Source: Oscarella lobularis (Eukaryota > Porifera > Homoscleromorpha > Homosclerophorida > Oscarellidae). Taken from it: a stretch of 64,000 bases of DNA. Positions 18,632-28,806 of the stretch are shown piece after piece (the stretch's first letter is position 1; the number at the start of each line of letters is the position of its first letter). The notes under the pieces are model-generated. The model had not been told where the DNA came from and searched no databases. It saw only the letters and a list, made by a program, of their open reading frames with translations. The stretch is from NCBI RefSeq assembly GCF_947507565.1, contig NC_089193.1, forward strand, positions 2,103,891 to 2,167,890. Direction: 5' to 3'. The position numbers and the translations under genes are program-made.

Positions 18632-19081
18632 CATCCCTCTGTCGCCAAGAGGCTAAATAGGCGTCACCTCTGCAGAGGCTATAGAGTTGCCTCCCCGCGT
18701 AAGGCAGAGCACTGGCGGGTAAATCAGTGACGCCCCTTGGAATTGCACCTGTGAGTGGACTGACATCCCAGCTGCCACTCGCAGTCCAAGGCTCGGAGCC
18801 AGGAGGTTAAACGGGCTCATCCTCCGCGGGGGAGTACGGAGTGACCCCTCGAGTCCGTCGACTCACAGCAGGTGCCCACCTGGCCTTACCCCCGTCTGGG
18901 GGGTGAGGGGGTGGATAGAAGAGAGGGAAAACTCTGCTCGTTTTTATGTACATCCGGGACTTTATTAAATAAAATTTTGACATGACACATCCTGCTTTTT
19001 ATTTTTCTATCGTGGCCCTAACTGCCGCGCCTAGCTAGGACCACGTGAGGCACGCGCGCGCGCGATTGTAATATGCGCCTA
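18632..19081 (+). repeat. Structured dispersed element, copy 1 (about 450 bases)
   Basis: About 450 bases shared with 56,742-57,194. Conserved potential stems include CCTCTGCAGAGG, GGCTC-G-GAGCC, CAGGTG-CC-CACCTG, and GAGTC-NNNN-GACTC whose loop differs between copies (CGTC versus CTTT). Near the end it carries AATAAA on both strands (ACTTTATTAAATAAAAT), so it could end transcripts of both SMC6 and the convergent RFX gene; it stops exactly next to the RFX stop codon. No protein coding, and no clear A or B box. It may be a SINE-like or retroposed structured RNA. Confidence 0.7.
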
Positions 19082-20595
19082 CTAGTAGCAAACATCAAAG
19101 TGCGAAGTTTCTGCGCCAGGAAAAGAACGTAGAGGATAATTGCCGCCGCCGGGTTGTTGAAGAGGTGCCGCCGTCGCCGCCGCCGTCGCCGCCGCCGTTG
19201 CCGGTATATTTCCACTTCCACTTCCGACGCCGACGCCTCCAGCGTATAAAATTGAATTTGGTAATGGATAGAACTGGTGAGCAGGTACAGTTGGAATTGT
19301 TGATGATGGAACTTGAAAAGGCGCCGACAAGACAAAGGAGATGCTGGACTGCCGTCTCTTCGAAATGCCCTCATCATCGCCATTGTCATCATCTTCTTCT
19401 CCTTTTTTATCTACAGTAGATTGTAAAGAGAAAGATATTCATTTTACTGTAGTTGATGATGATGTCAATAGCATACCTTTTTTATAATGAACTGCCAGCT
19501 TCATTTGCAGTTGCTTTTCCATTGCTTGGCAACCGTACATCTCACCAAAATAGAGTACGTAATCACCAAGCATCAATAGTAAAAGATGATAGGACCCTAT
19601 GGAGAAGAGAGAAAGTGAAGAAAATAATAAATTTGAATTATAATTTAGGGTACCAAAACTTGGAGCACTATTCAATGTGAGATCCCTTACGAGAGATGTG
19701 ACAAAGAAAGACCATCGAAGATAAAACTCTCGCGCTGACTCCTCATCAGACAATCCGTAGTCGTTAACCAACTGTCAATGAAATAGTTAATGAATGAATG
19801 AACTAAAGTATACGCTTTCTTGCTTGCCTTTGCAATTGTCTGATTCATAAGACGAGCAAGCCACTCGACAAAGTTCTCCAAATACGCTTGCCTTTCAAGC
19901 AATCCGAAAAACTCTTCAAAGTCTAAATGACACTCAATGCAGTTTCCTCTACGTTATGTTATTTTGGCTTACGTTGCTTGGGCATTTTAGCAGAAGGACG
20001 TTCATCATCATCTTCTTCTTCTTCTTTGACGTCCTTTTGGTCCTTCACAGCCCAAAGACATTGATCCGTTATTGCTCCAATGTCTATCTCTTTCCAGTCA
20101 GACAACATTTGACAAACGAGCTCCGAACTTCGAAGGACATTGCGAGCAGCCTTTACCCCCCCCAAGAGTCAAAGCAATTGCATCTCTCCTTATATATATG
20201 TATGTACTTGGCAAAGATGAATGAGTGATGTTCGTCTCTTCAACGTTTTGCAAAACGATCTAGCAACTAGTGGGGAATACAAATTTGCTACTACAGTATC
20301 AATTCACTTTAATTAGTTAAACAAACCATTTAGTTTCTGATGAGCCAGCGAATTGGGCAATCCCTGCAGTGCAACGAGGATCCACTGTTCAAATTGAAGA
20401 GAAAATTGTCGAATTATTTGAGCCAAACTGAATAAAAAAGTTCAGGTCATAATAAATAAATAAATAAATAAATAAATAAATATGTAAATAAATAAAGGTG
20501 TACTCTAACCTTTCCGGGAGAGCTTGCAGTGCAGAAGGAACGAGTACGGAAACAATAACCTAATTCCAAGGGGAAAAGTAGCACAGTACCATGTC

Positions 20596-20637
<42 letters not shown>

Positions 20638-21364
20638 TAGCTACCTTATAGAGAATGCAATCACAAACAGCAATGACGTCCTGAACAATTTCAGATTCCA
20701 AGATTTTCAATAGATGATTTGGCATGCCTTGCCAAAAGTGAATCAAAAAATTCTGTACCTAAATAAGGGAGGAGTGACCCTACTAACTACTAATATACAG
20801 TAGTTGAGAAAAGATAAACGTGTGTGTACGTCATCGAAATTGGCTCGGACAACGGTATCCAATATTCGCTGACAATGAGCTCTGTACATCATGACAAACG
20901 TCTCGACCTGACATGACGAAGAAATGATAAGAAAGCATTATGCATATGTATCGTACGTACTAAGACTTGAGGAACGGAGTCTGGCAAAGTCAAGTTTGAC
21001 GCTTGAGGAAATTCTGGTAAGAGGTTACTTGCCTTTGAGCCTCCTCCTCCTCCCCCTCCTCCTCCGGTGGAGACCTATATAGAAAGAAAGAAAGAATAGT
21101 AGGATAGGACAGGTAGCACAGGTAGCCAGTGACAAATTTAGGACTTACAAGAAGGAGAGAACCCGCGTCTATGCCGTTTTTTCGCGATGACATGACGGAG
21201 GAATAGTTGGCAAGAGGTGAGAAAAAGGAGTAGAGAGGAGCGTGCGCTCGTTCCATGTTGTGCTGCACGTGCAGAAGAAAAGTGAGAAGAGGATGTTGCT
21301 TTAGCGTCGCGTCTATAATAAGATTAGGAGAGACTCCATAGACATAGGGATTCAGCTCGCACAA
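19082..21364 (-). CDS. RFX-family protein, no DNA-binding domain seen
   Basis: Read on the minus strand. Exons encode the extended RFX regions: [72 protein letters not shown], then [13 protein letters not shown] and the dimerisation block [25 protein letters not shown] with [17 protein letters not shown]. These match the conserved B, C and dimerisation regions of RFX1/2/3/4/6-type regulators of ciliary and other genes. The C-terminal exon is polar with an Ala/Thr/Gly run and ends SHFDVCY at 19,082. The most upstream coding sequence is at about 21,364 ([10 protein letters not shown]) and may instead be an internal exon (acceptor GCGAG). The winged-helix domain (YHYYG-type) is not visible between it and the divergent gene starting at about 21,620. 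Confidence 0.75.
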
Positions 21365-21619
21365 TTAGCACAACGATCCGAAAGGACGACTTAGTAGATA
21401 AAGACTGTCGTTTAGAGAGAGTTGATGTGATCACAAATGAACAGATAGACTGTACAGTGTACAGTGTACAGTATGTGTACGTCGTTCCGTCAACAGGAAG
21501 GAAGGCGCTACGCAAAACGCGTGCATGCGTCGTTAACGTCGCTTAGTCACAGGCTCATTTCCTTCGTTCCTCCTCCTCCCTCATGTCTACAATCATCCTC
21601 ATCCTCATCATCTACGTCT

Positions 21620-24059
21620 ATGTCTGGGTATAGAGAGAAAGAAGGACAAAGAGAACGACTCTGTGGCTCTTCTCTCTTCTCCCAAATTGATCTTCATCAA
21701 CGTGGATCGCTTCGATTTGACGATTTCGTACGATTGTGTGACCAAGTGTTCAACGAAAACGACGACGAATCGAAGCAATTCGATCGCAACGAAATGGTCG
21801 CCATTTTCCAAATTCTTGACGATGATCGCGATGGAAAAATCGATCGTAACGATTTTGTCGTCGCTGCAACGAGTCTTCGTGGCCGCGGCGGCGCTGAAGA
21901 CGACGAAGAAGACGATGATGATGATGATGATGATGATAATGATGACGTCGATTGCGGGGGCGGGGCTTTTTGGGATCCTCCGCAACAGCAGCAAGAATAC
22001 AAAGAAAAAGACGACGAAAGAGACGCGTTGGCTTGGGAAACGTTTATTGGCAGCTCAAAACGAGCTGCTGTTGCAGCAAAGTTGAGAAGGTTCGTTGCAT
22101 GTTGACATCATCGAACACTTGGACTTACTCTCTGCCTTTTAGTCGTCCCCATTTGTACGATCTTTGGCGAGAGCTACGATCGAAACGTCCTGAGTTGATT
22201 GACGAGTTCGAAATTGTCGTCAGAGAGCTGGCCTGCGAATTCGACGACAAAGTCAACGGACTACATGAACAAATCGCGACGCTCACGCACGCTATGCAGA
22301 GGTGACGCGCCAATTGATCGATCCAGTACTGTAGTACAGTATCATCATACACTATGTGATATAGGCTTACGGACAGGTATGAGAGCAAAGTCAGAGCTAT
22401 TGAAAAGGAAGCACAGGAGCAGATTGCTACGTTGGAGAGACAGCTAGAAGAAACGGTAATTATATACCCTAATTGATTTTATGACACACATTTAATGATG
22501 ATGTGATGATGATGTAGAGTTCACGAGAAAATAAAGCATTGAGCCGAATCGATACTATGTCCAGTACGCTAGAGTGTCGAGATATGGAATTGGAAGCGTT
22601 GGAATGCAAACTCCACGAGGTACAGAAAGCATGTCACTCTGTAGCCATTGGTCATTGATTGATTGATTGATCGATTGATCGATTGATGAATGATAGGCTC
22701 AATGTCGTTTCGTTGACGTTCAGCAACGATGCATCGAAGCAAAGACGTTGCAACGCAAAGCAAAAACTGAACTTGAACTGATGGTATCGTACCAATGAAT
22801 GAATGAAGTTACCAATCTAAGTATAGCCTTTAGACTGAACCAACGTTAAAAGTTCGATTAGAACGCGTCGAAAAGCTTTTGTGTACAGCCCAACTGCGTG
22901 GGAATCAGCTGGAAGCACAACTAAGAGAGAAAAAGCAAAGAGGAGAGGAGACAAGGAGTGAACTTGTAAGCTTAAAGACTCACCTAAGTTTCTTACAGTA
23001 AGTCGACGGAGAAATTTCATCTTCAGAAGCTCTACCACTCTCTCTTTAACTCTAGGAACGAAAATAATGAATTAATGAAGATGAATCGAGAATTAGCTGA
23101 CGGCAATGTCGTCACAGCTACTACGACTACGACTACTACTACTGCTACTACTACTACTACTATGGTGGCTACTATTCCTACTACTACTAGTGCCGCCGTT
23201 CCTGATTTGGTACAAGGCATGCAACAGTGTCGTCGTGTAGAGCCAATTCCGTCGCCCGACGCAAAGACAACTGAAATGAGAAAATCGCTGTTTGTTAGAG
23301 GCAAAGCGCCAAAATTCGCCGTCATTTGGACGTGCGATCGTCTCTATAAGGAAATTGAATACGGAAGCGGAGAAAGCGACGACGAAAAATTGTGCAGTCG
23401 AAGTCGAACAATTGACGGCTACGATACGTGCAGTCTAATCAACGTGTCAAGAAGCAGAAGCAGTCCACTTTTAGAAAGAGACAATACTATGACTACTTAT
23501 CATCAGCAGGTACGCGTGCACGTGTACAGTAGACAGTAAAGGATGTGATAGATAACGATTGTCTACTATAGCACGTTTACAAATTCGTCTTGGTGGGTGA
23601 TCCCGGTGTGGGAAAGAGTAGCTATTTGAGACAGGTGTGCTACAACGAATTTAGCTGCACAACGCAAACAACAAACGGTTTGTGAAACATCCTAATGATC
23701 CTCCCCCTATGACTGATCTCAAATTATTAAAGGGTTTGATTTTGAAATATTGAACGTAGCCGTTGGGGATGAGCTCGTTCGAATTCAACTCTGGGATACG
23801 GCCGGACAAGAGAGGTTTATGGCTATAACCAAATCTTATTTTCGAAAGGCAAACGGAATTATCATTGTCTATGACACGACCAACTTGAAATCAGTTTCAA
23901 GTTTAGAAAAGTGGTTAGAAAAGGCCCAGGTATCATCACTAGTGCATAGAAGGGAAATAAATAAATAAACTGTACTATGATGTTGAAACAGGAAAACTGT
24001 CCCCTATCGACGAGTATAATGCTAATTGGTAACAAGGTTGATCTACTAAAATGCAGTAG

Positions 24060-24092
<33 letters not shown>

Positions 24093-24480
24093 CTTACCGG
24101 CGGAGATGACGTCGACGACAGAACGTCGTGACGTGACGGCATTTGCTCAGGTTAGGGGGGTTAGACTTGCAGTTCGTGTACGTTCATCATCATCTTCTTC
24201 TTCTCTCTTCTTTGACAACAACAGATGCATGGTTCACTCTTCTTTGAAACTAGTTGCAGAACAGGAATCAATGTCACAGCTTCTTTTGTTGAATTTACCA
24301 GGTTCATTTACCCCCTTAGGATCCATTAAATTCATTGACTGATTGATTTTTAGATTGGTTTTGCATAGAGAAGAATTTCTTGCTCATCAAGCCAAATTCT
24401 CGTTTTCAGACGGCAAAGAGAAAATTGTACAGCTGAAATCGTCGAAGGAAAGAGAAAAGAAATCATTCTGTAGATGCTAA
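21620..24480 (+). CDS. EF-hand / coiled-coil large Rab GTPase (RASEF/CRACR2A-type)
   Basis: Large Rab GTPase of the Rab44/45/46 type, which couples calcium or dynein-adaptor functions to membrane traffic. From the N terminus: a degenerate EF-hand (LFSQIDLHQRGSLRFDDFV), a canonical one (DDDRDGKIDRNDF), an acidic Asp run, a coiled coil over several exons (about 22,140-23,090), then a Ser-rich linker. The GTPase domain follows: G1 GDPGVGKSS, switch I CTTQTTNGFDF, G3 WDTAGQERF, G4 GNKVD and G5 ETSCRTG. It ends in FCRC, a CXC motif for double geranylgeranylation; stop 24,478-24,480. A GAT run codes about 11 aspartates between G4 and G5, unusual inside a G domain. Start 21,620 was preferred; an in-frame upstream ATG lies at 21,464. 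It is divergent from the RFX gene. Confidence 0.85.
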
Positions 24481-24564
24481 ACATCTTGACATTTATTTAT
24501 TTATTTTCAGTCAGTTTTATTGTGTGTGTGTGTGTGTGTGTGTGCTACAGTTAGTGTCTAGTGT

Positions 24565-25498
24565 CTAGTCTTTGCGCAGAGGAAATGTGTGCGTTTCCAC
24601 TCCATCTTTCGTAACTACCTTAATGACTAACCCGTCACCTGTGTAAATATCTCGTTCTGCAGCGGCTGTAAAGACGTCTTTGATGAGAGCAATTGCTTTG
24701 ACGGCGTTCAACGGTTCTCGTTCTATATTCACTTGATTTTTAAATCCAATCTACATATAATCAATGTGAGGTTTCTCTAAATTTTTCCCTTCCTTTGAAT
24801 CTACAGTATAGTATACTGACTTGATTGTCTAGAAGAGGCTGGAGGAGATTTGCTGCCGTTCCTCCAGCTCGAAATACTTCTCTTTCATATGATCCAACGG
24901 GATCGAAACTGTAGATGGCACCTTTGCCTGTCAAAAAATCAATCAATACAAATAACAAATACTGTAGATAAAAGTGTCAGTGATTACCTTCGCTGTCCAG
25001 CCCTGCAATGACGTTGTACGTATAATAAGGAAAGAAGCGCTTGTAATAGAGAATCGTCGAAAGCATTTGAGCAACGGCACTTGAACTCATGTCCTTATGA
25101 TGGGCATATTTATACGTCTATACACGGACGATTGACGTGGTTATGCAGCTAGTGGCTCCTTCTTACCTGAAGTCGTGATGCCAAGTGTTTGTTCAACGTC
25201 AGACAATCGCCTTGAAAGCCGCAGCAGCCGAGGATCGTCGAATCAGTCCTAAAATGCACAAAAACAAGTCGACTTGTCACCTTTCTCGAAAAATTCCAAC
25301 GTACAGCGTGTAAATCTTCGGGACGTCGCGAGAATGAATACGAAATCCTTCGCTGAGACGCGTGTCGCTCGCGATAAGAGCAAAATCGTCGCCCGAAACG
25401 CCGAAAATCGTTCTATATCCATCGCTGAGTAACGAAAACGTACAAACGATTCATTCTTCGTACCCGCCGTTGAGAACGTAAGGAGAAAACCTCGCCAT
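24565..25498 (-). CDS. PSMB1: Proteasome subunit beta type-1 (beta6)
   Basis: Non-catalytic beta6 subunit of the 20S proteasome core. Read on the minus strand: [12 protein letters not shown], then [125 protein letters not shown] and the end [17 protein letters not shown], stop 24,565-24,567. This matches the whole animal protein. Exon 1 is only 35 bases (25,464-25,498) and the first intron only 39 (25,425-25,463). Its start codon is 15 bases from that of LZTFL1 on the other strand. A broken partial copy of this gene and its promoter lies near 60,230-60,790. Confidence 0.95.
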
Positions 25499-25513
25499 CC
25501 TTCGCTTTTATCG
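25499..25513. promoter_or_regulatory. Very short divergent region between PSMB1 and LZTFL1
   Basis: Fifteen bases separate the PSMB1 start (minus) and the proposed LZTFL1 start (plus). Transcription starts must therefore overlap the opposite coding sequence or its first intron, or the LZTFL1 start lies elsewhere. The same layout is repeated at 60,730-60,790. Confidence 0.45.
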
Positions 25514-27626
25514 ATGAGCACGCGCAGTGTTACTAGGTGATCACGCGCAGCAGCCTACATAGACTTCCGAAGTGGGTCTAAATGAGCACCACACGGAAGC
25601 CATCGTCAAATATCTTCGCTTCGCGCGTTTTAAGCGCGCACAGCGCATCAAAACCGTCGATTCGGCGTTCGACGATTTAAAAGAAAGCAGGTAGGGTAGA
25701 GGCCGGTAAAGGGGGACACCCCCTAATGGGGGACATAGGTTTTTAGCACGTTTCCCACGCTGCAAACGCTAAAGAGTTGGGCCAACTGGTTACTTAGTCG
25801 AAGCCTCAGCGACCTTGCTTTGGAGTCGTGTCGTCGCTAGTTCGATATCAACCGATTCGCTGACGTTAAGACCTCCTCGGCGATTTCGAAACTTTGGGGC
25901 GTGGCAACTAGTACCACACAGAAAATTTGATCACTTTCGCTGCTCCGGTGATGTGCTCTAGCTTGGCAGTAACTGGTTGCACAGCATCCAAGACTTTAAT
26001 TTTCGTGGTCATTTTTAGTACGTTTATGCACGTGGAATTAGAGTAGTGGTGCTGTAACTATAACGTTATGTAGCGCTAGTAGTTGGCAAAAACGTATTTG
26101 ATGCGTTTTGTGCAGAAAATCGGGCAAAAATCGGGCAAAAACGCGAGTGTCCCCCTTTAGGGCCCGGACAAATATCAACCCCCCAATAGTGACATCACTA
26201 ATTGGCCGTTTTTGGGCGAACGCGAAGTCGGATCGAACAGCCGATAGTTGCAAATTGAAGCTGAATAATTTCTGCTTACGACGTGTTTTGTTTCATTTAG
26301 ATCGAGCACGTAGTTCCGCTGCAGCACGACGTCAAAGTTAGGTGTCCCCCTTATGGGCTCTCTACCCTACGTGCAAGAGATGTCTACAACGTGCATTCTA
26401 CGCGTTTTCGTCTCGTCTAGATTGACGGAGGAGACGTTTACAGCCGAAGAACTACGGGACATGTTATTCGGTCTTTGCGCCGTTGTCAAGGGCGACGTCG
26501 AATCGGAACTGATTCATACGACGCATACGAACGTTCTTCTGCTACGTCAAGTTTTTCGTCAGGCGGAGAAATGGCATCTGAAGTTGAGTGCTGACGTTTC
26601 TGAGCTCGAGAATCAGTACGATGACGATGAAAAGTCAATTTTTCGTATTTGTGATTTATTTCGAAGGGAATTGATTGATGAAATTGCTCGATTTGCAGAG
26701 AAACAGTTTGCTTCTTCTGGATTAGGATCTGCAACAGCTTCAAAGGTTGCACCACAGGGAGGGGGGCAGACAACTATAGAATAGAATAATGTATTATGTA
26801 CGTAGACTCTTCCAGCAGCCAAGACGAAATTGGAGCCGTTGAATGAGGCTGGTGGGAGTGCTCTTCTGCAGATGGTTAGTGTGGACTCACTGTGATGATT
26901 TCTTTTGATTCTATATATCTGTATAGGAAATTTCTCGGCTGAAAGAAGAGAATGAAAATATGAAGGAACGAATGCGAATGATAGAAGGAAAGGTAAGGAA
27001 AGAGGAGACTCTTTCCTATTGAACTACAATGATTATTTGTTCTTTTTTTTAGGCTCATGATGCATTGGAAGAAAAAGGGAAATTGAAGAGTCAATTAGTG
27101 CAAGCTGAAGCAGCTCTAAAAGCAAAAGAAACGAAATCGGTATTTAATTAAAAAATCAGTCAGAAGATAGTTTTATGAGATATTGTCTTGTTTTCTAGTC
27201 AGCGGCATCGGATGTTGTTCCAACAACCTCTTCACAATCAAAAGCAATTCCAGTTTCAAGTGGAAAATCTTCTGGGGGTGAAGACAATGGAAAATTGAGG
27301 GAAGAATTGGGAGAAACGAAACACGAATTGTTGGCTATCAAAGCTAAGCTTGAAAATGCTGAAAAAGTTTGATTTTTCGTACTTGGAACTAAGTAGCGAA
27401 AAAAGTGGATAATGATTTTAGGAATTGGAAAAGAAACTCGGCGAAACGGCTCAATTTACAAACATGAAAAAAATGCTTGCAAAGAAAAACGAGCAATTAA
27501 TTAAAAGATCTTCGAAGTCGTTTAAAAAAGTTAGCACTACATCCATCTTCAATCAATTATTCAGTGATTTTGATTTGGCATCATCTCATTTTCTCTAGAT
27601 ACGAACCAGATGCCGAAATATTATAG
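25514..27626 (+). CDS. LZTFL1: Leucine zipper transcription factor-like 1, with an apparent 4-base frameshift near the end
   Basis: Cytosolic coiled-coil protein that binds the BBSome and restrains its entry into cilia. The exon ending at 25,690 encodes LNEHHTEAIVKYLRFARFKR and IKTVDSAFDDLKESR. From 26,421: LTEETFTAEELRDMLFGLCA, ELIHTTHTNVLLLRQVFRQA, EKWHLKLSADVSELE, then KTKLEPLNEAGGSALLQM, EISRLKEENENMKERMRM, ELEKKLGETAQFTNMKKMLA and a last exon YEPDAEIL, stop 27,624-27,626. The proposed start ATG (25,514) needs a 34-base first intron and is uncertain. In the penultimate exon, four extra bases (TTAA, 27,497-27,504) put the conserved DLRSRLKK out of frame; removing the tandem TTAA restores it. 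Intron 25,691-26,420 holds a transposon-like element. Confidence 0.88.
25691..26370. mobile_element. MITE-like element filling an LZTFL1 intron
   Basis: The left end GTAGGGTAGAG..GGGGGACACC and the right end (reverse complement GTAGGGTAGAG..GGGGGACACC) form imperfect terminal inverted repeats of about 30 bases. The interior shows no protein. The left end begins exactly at the splice donor (CAG|GTAGGG), so the intron's GT is the first dinucleotide of the element. No clear target-site duplication is visible. The acceptor lies 50 bases beyond the right end. Confidence 0.6.
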
Positions 27627-27849
27627 ATGTCATCTGTACTCGAGTGTGTTAGGACTGGTCGTTTTAGAAGACGCACTGCTTGCTTAGATTAGTAGTACTC
27701 GTTTATTAATTAAAAGTGTACGTGCAACAAAGATTCGAATTTTCTTTTCTGGGCGTAATCGGAAATCACCAAATTTGGCGAACCTAATTAATACCGCACA
27801 CACGGAACACTGTCCAAATTACTTTCTCATCTAATCAAATCGTTCGCAG
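27627..27849. other. LZTFL1 3' flank
   Basis: AT-rich stretch after the LZTFL1 stop with no gene or repeat that I can recognise. Confidence 0.4.
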
Positions 27850-28425
27850 CTGCCAAACACTAATTACGCTGCAGCAGCGCGTCATCGGCCCTTTGACGCC
27901 TCGCGCACCAAGCGAGAGCGCATCGCACACAAAATTTCATTCTCTCGCGAGCGCGTGTCCGGACTCATTCGGCTGGACGACGTGGCGAACGTCGAAGCCA
28001 CACAGCGCAGCGCGGTAAGTTCAGCCAGAGTGCTCGCGTGCAATTGCAGCGTCCCTTTGTGCAGATCGCGCGAGAGAACGCGCGCGAGGCACGCACGAAG
28101 CACGCGTCTCTCCAACGCCGAAACTGTAAGCCAATCGCGTCTATTCACTATGCAGGCGTCGAATTCTCCTTCCAGATCGTTCGCACGCGCGTGGACGCGG
28201 CGAACGCGAGACGACACGACGCGCCGTCGAGTAGAACGAAGATCGAAGAGCTCATCGGAGCGAAGAGGACGTCGCAAGGTAAGCGGGGGAATTTGTAGCT
28301 CCTTTTTTTCGCTCGCGCGCGTTTGTTTCTCGCGGACGCGTGCATGTTTGTGTTGGTGCGTGTTTATCCCCTAGGCCGGAGCCCCCAAGCGCATTCCATC
28401 CACGCACAACGCTAGCTAGGACTAA
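27850..28425 (+). CDS. Unidentified spliced locus, start not found
   Basis: GC-rich DNA with three strong consensus introns: GCG|GTAAGT to TTGCAG, ACT|GTAAGC to ATGCAG, and CAAG|GTAAGC to CCCCTAG. One set of phases joins across all exons: RTKRERIAHKISFSRERV, GLIRLDDVANVEATQRSA, RPFVQIARENAREARTKH, then VEFSFQIVRTRVDAANARR and RTKIEELIGAKRTSQ, with a stop about 12 codons into the last exon. No ATG is visible upstream in that frame; an acceptor TTCGCAG at about 27,850 suggests an earlier exon. I do not recognise a family. A second phase set gives an Arg/Ser-rich product, and a 131-codon open frame runs on the minus strand, so the coding sense is not certain. Confidence 0.35.
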
Positions 28426-28776
28426 TGTCTAAACGATAATCGTCCCCCCTTAGAGAATCCTTTCAGTGTTGTTCGTGTGTTTTGTTTCGAGAAGTCGTGT
28501 TAGGCTACGTCATTTCCGTTTGGCGAGCGGCTATTTTTAGCGACTTTTGTAGTTAGGGGTTTCGAGACGCTCGCAATGACGCACCCCGTTCCGGCGAATG
28601 GGCGTGCGTCACGATTAGGATAGGGAAGAATATAGAAAAGGGAAAAAGCAGTGGTGCATTTAGGATGCTAAAAGACATTTAGAAAAGAGGAAGCATCCAC
28701 CAAAGCTTTAGGGGTCCAACACTTCAGCTAAACACGTGCAAAACTCTCGCTAACCGCCCCCATACTATTCCTTTAC
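28426..28776. other. Non-coding stretch before the arrays
   Basis: About 350 bases with no convincing frame. Followed at 28,777-28,806 by five copies of ATTCCT, then satellite A. Confidence 0.5.
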
Positions 28777-28806
28777 GTATTCCTATTCCTATTCCTATTC
28801 CTATTC

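Noticed and set aside
20598-20637. GAT/CAT microsatellite, TAAA repeats at 20,450 and GT repeat at 24,520
   Set aside because: Ordinary simple repeats in introns or flanks; noted only.
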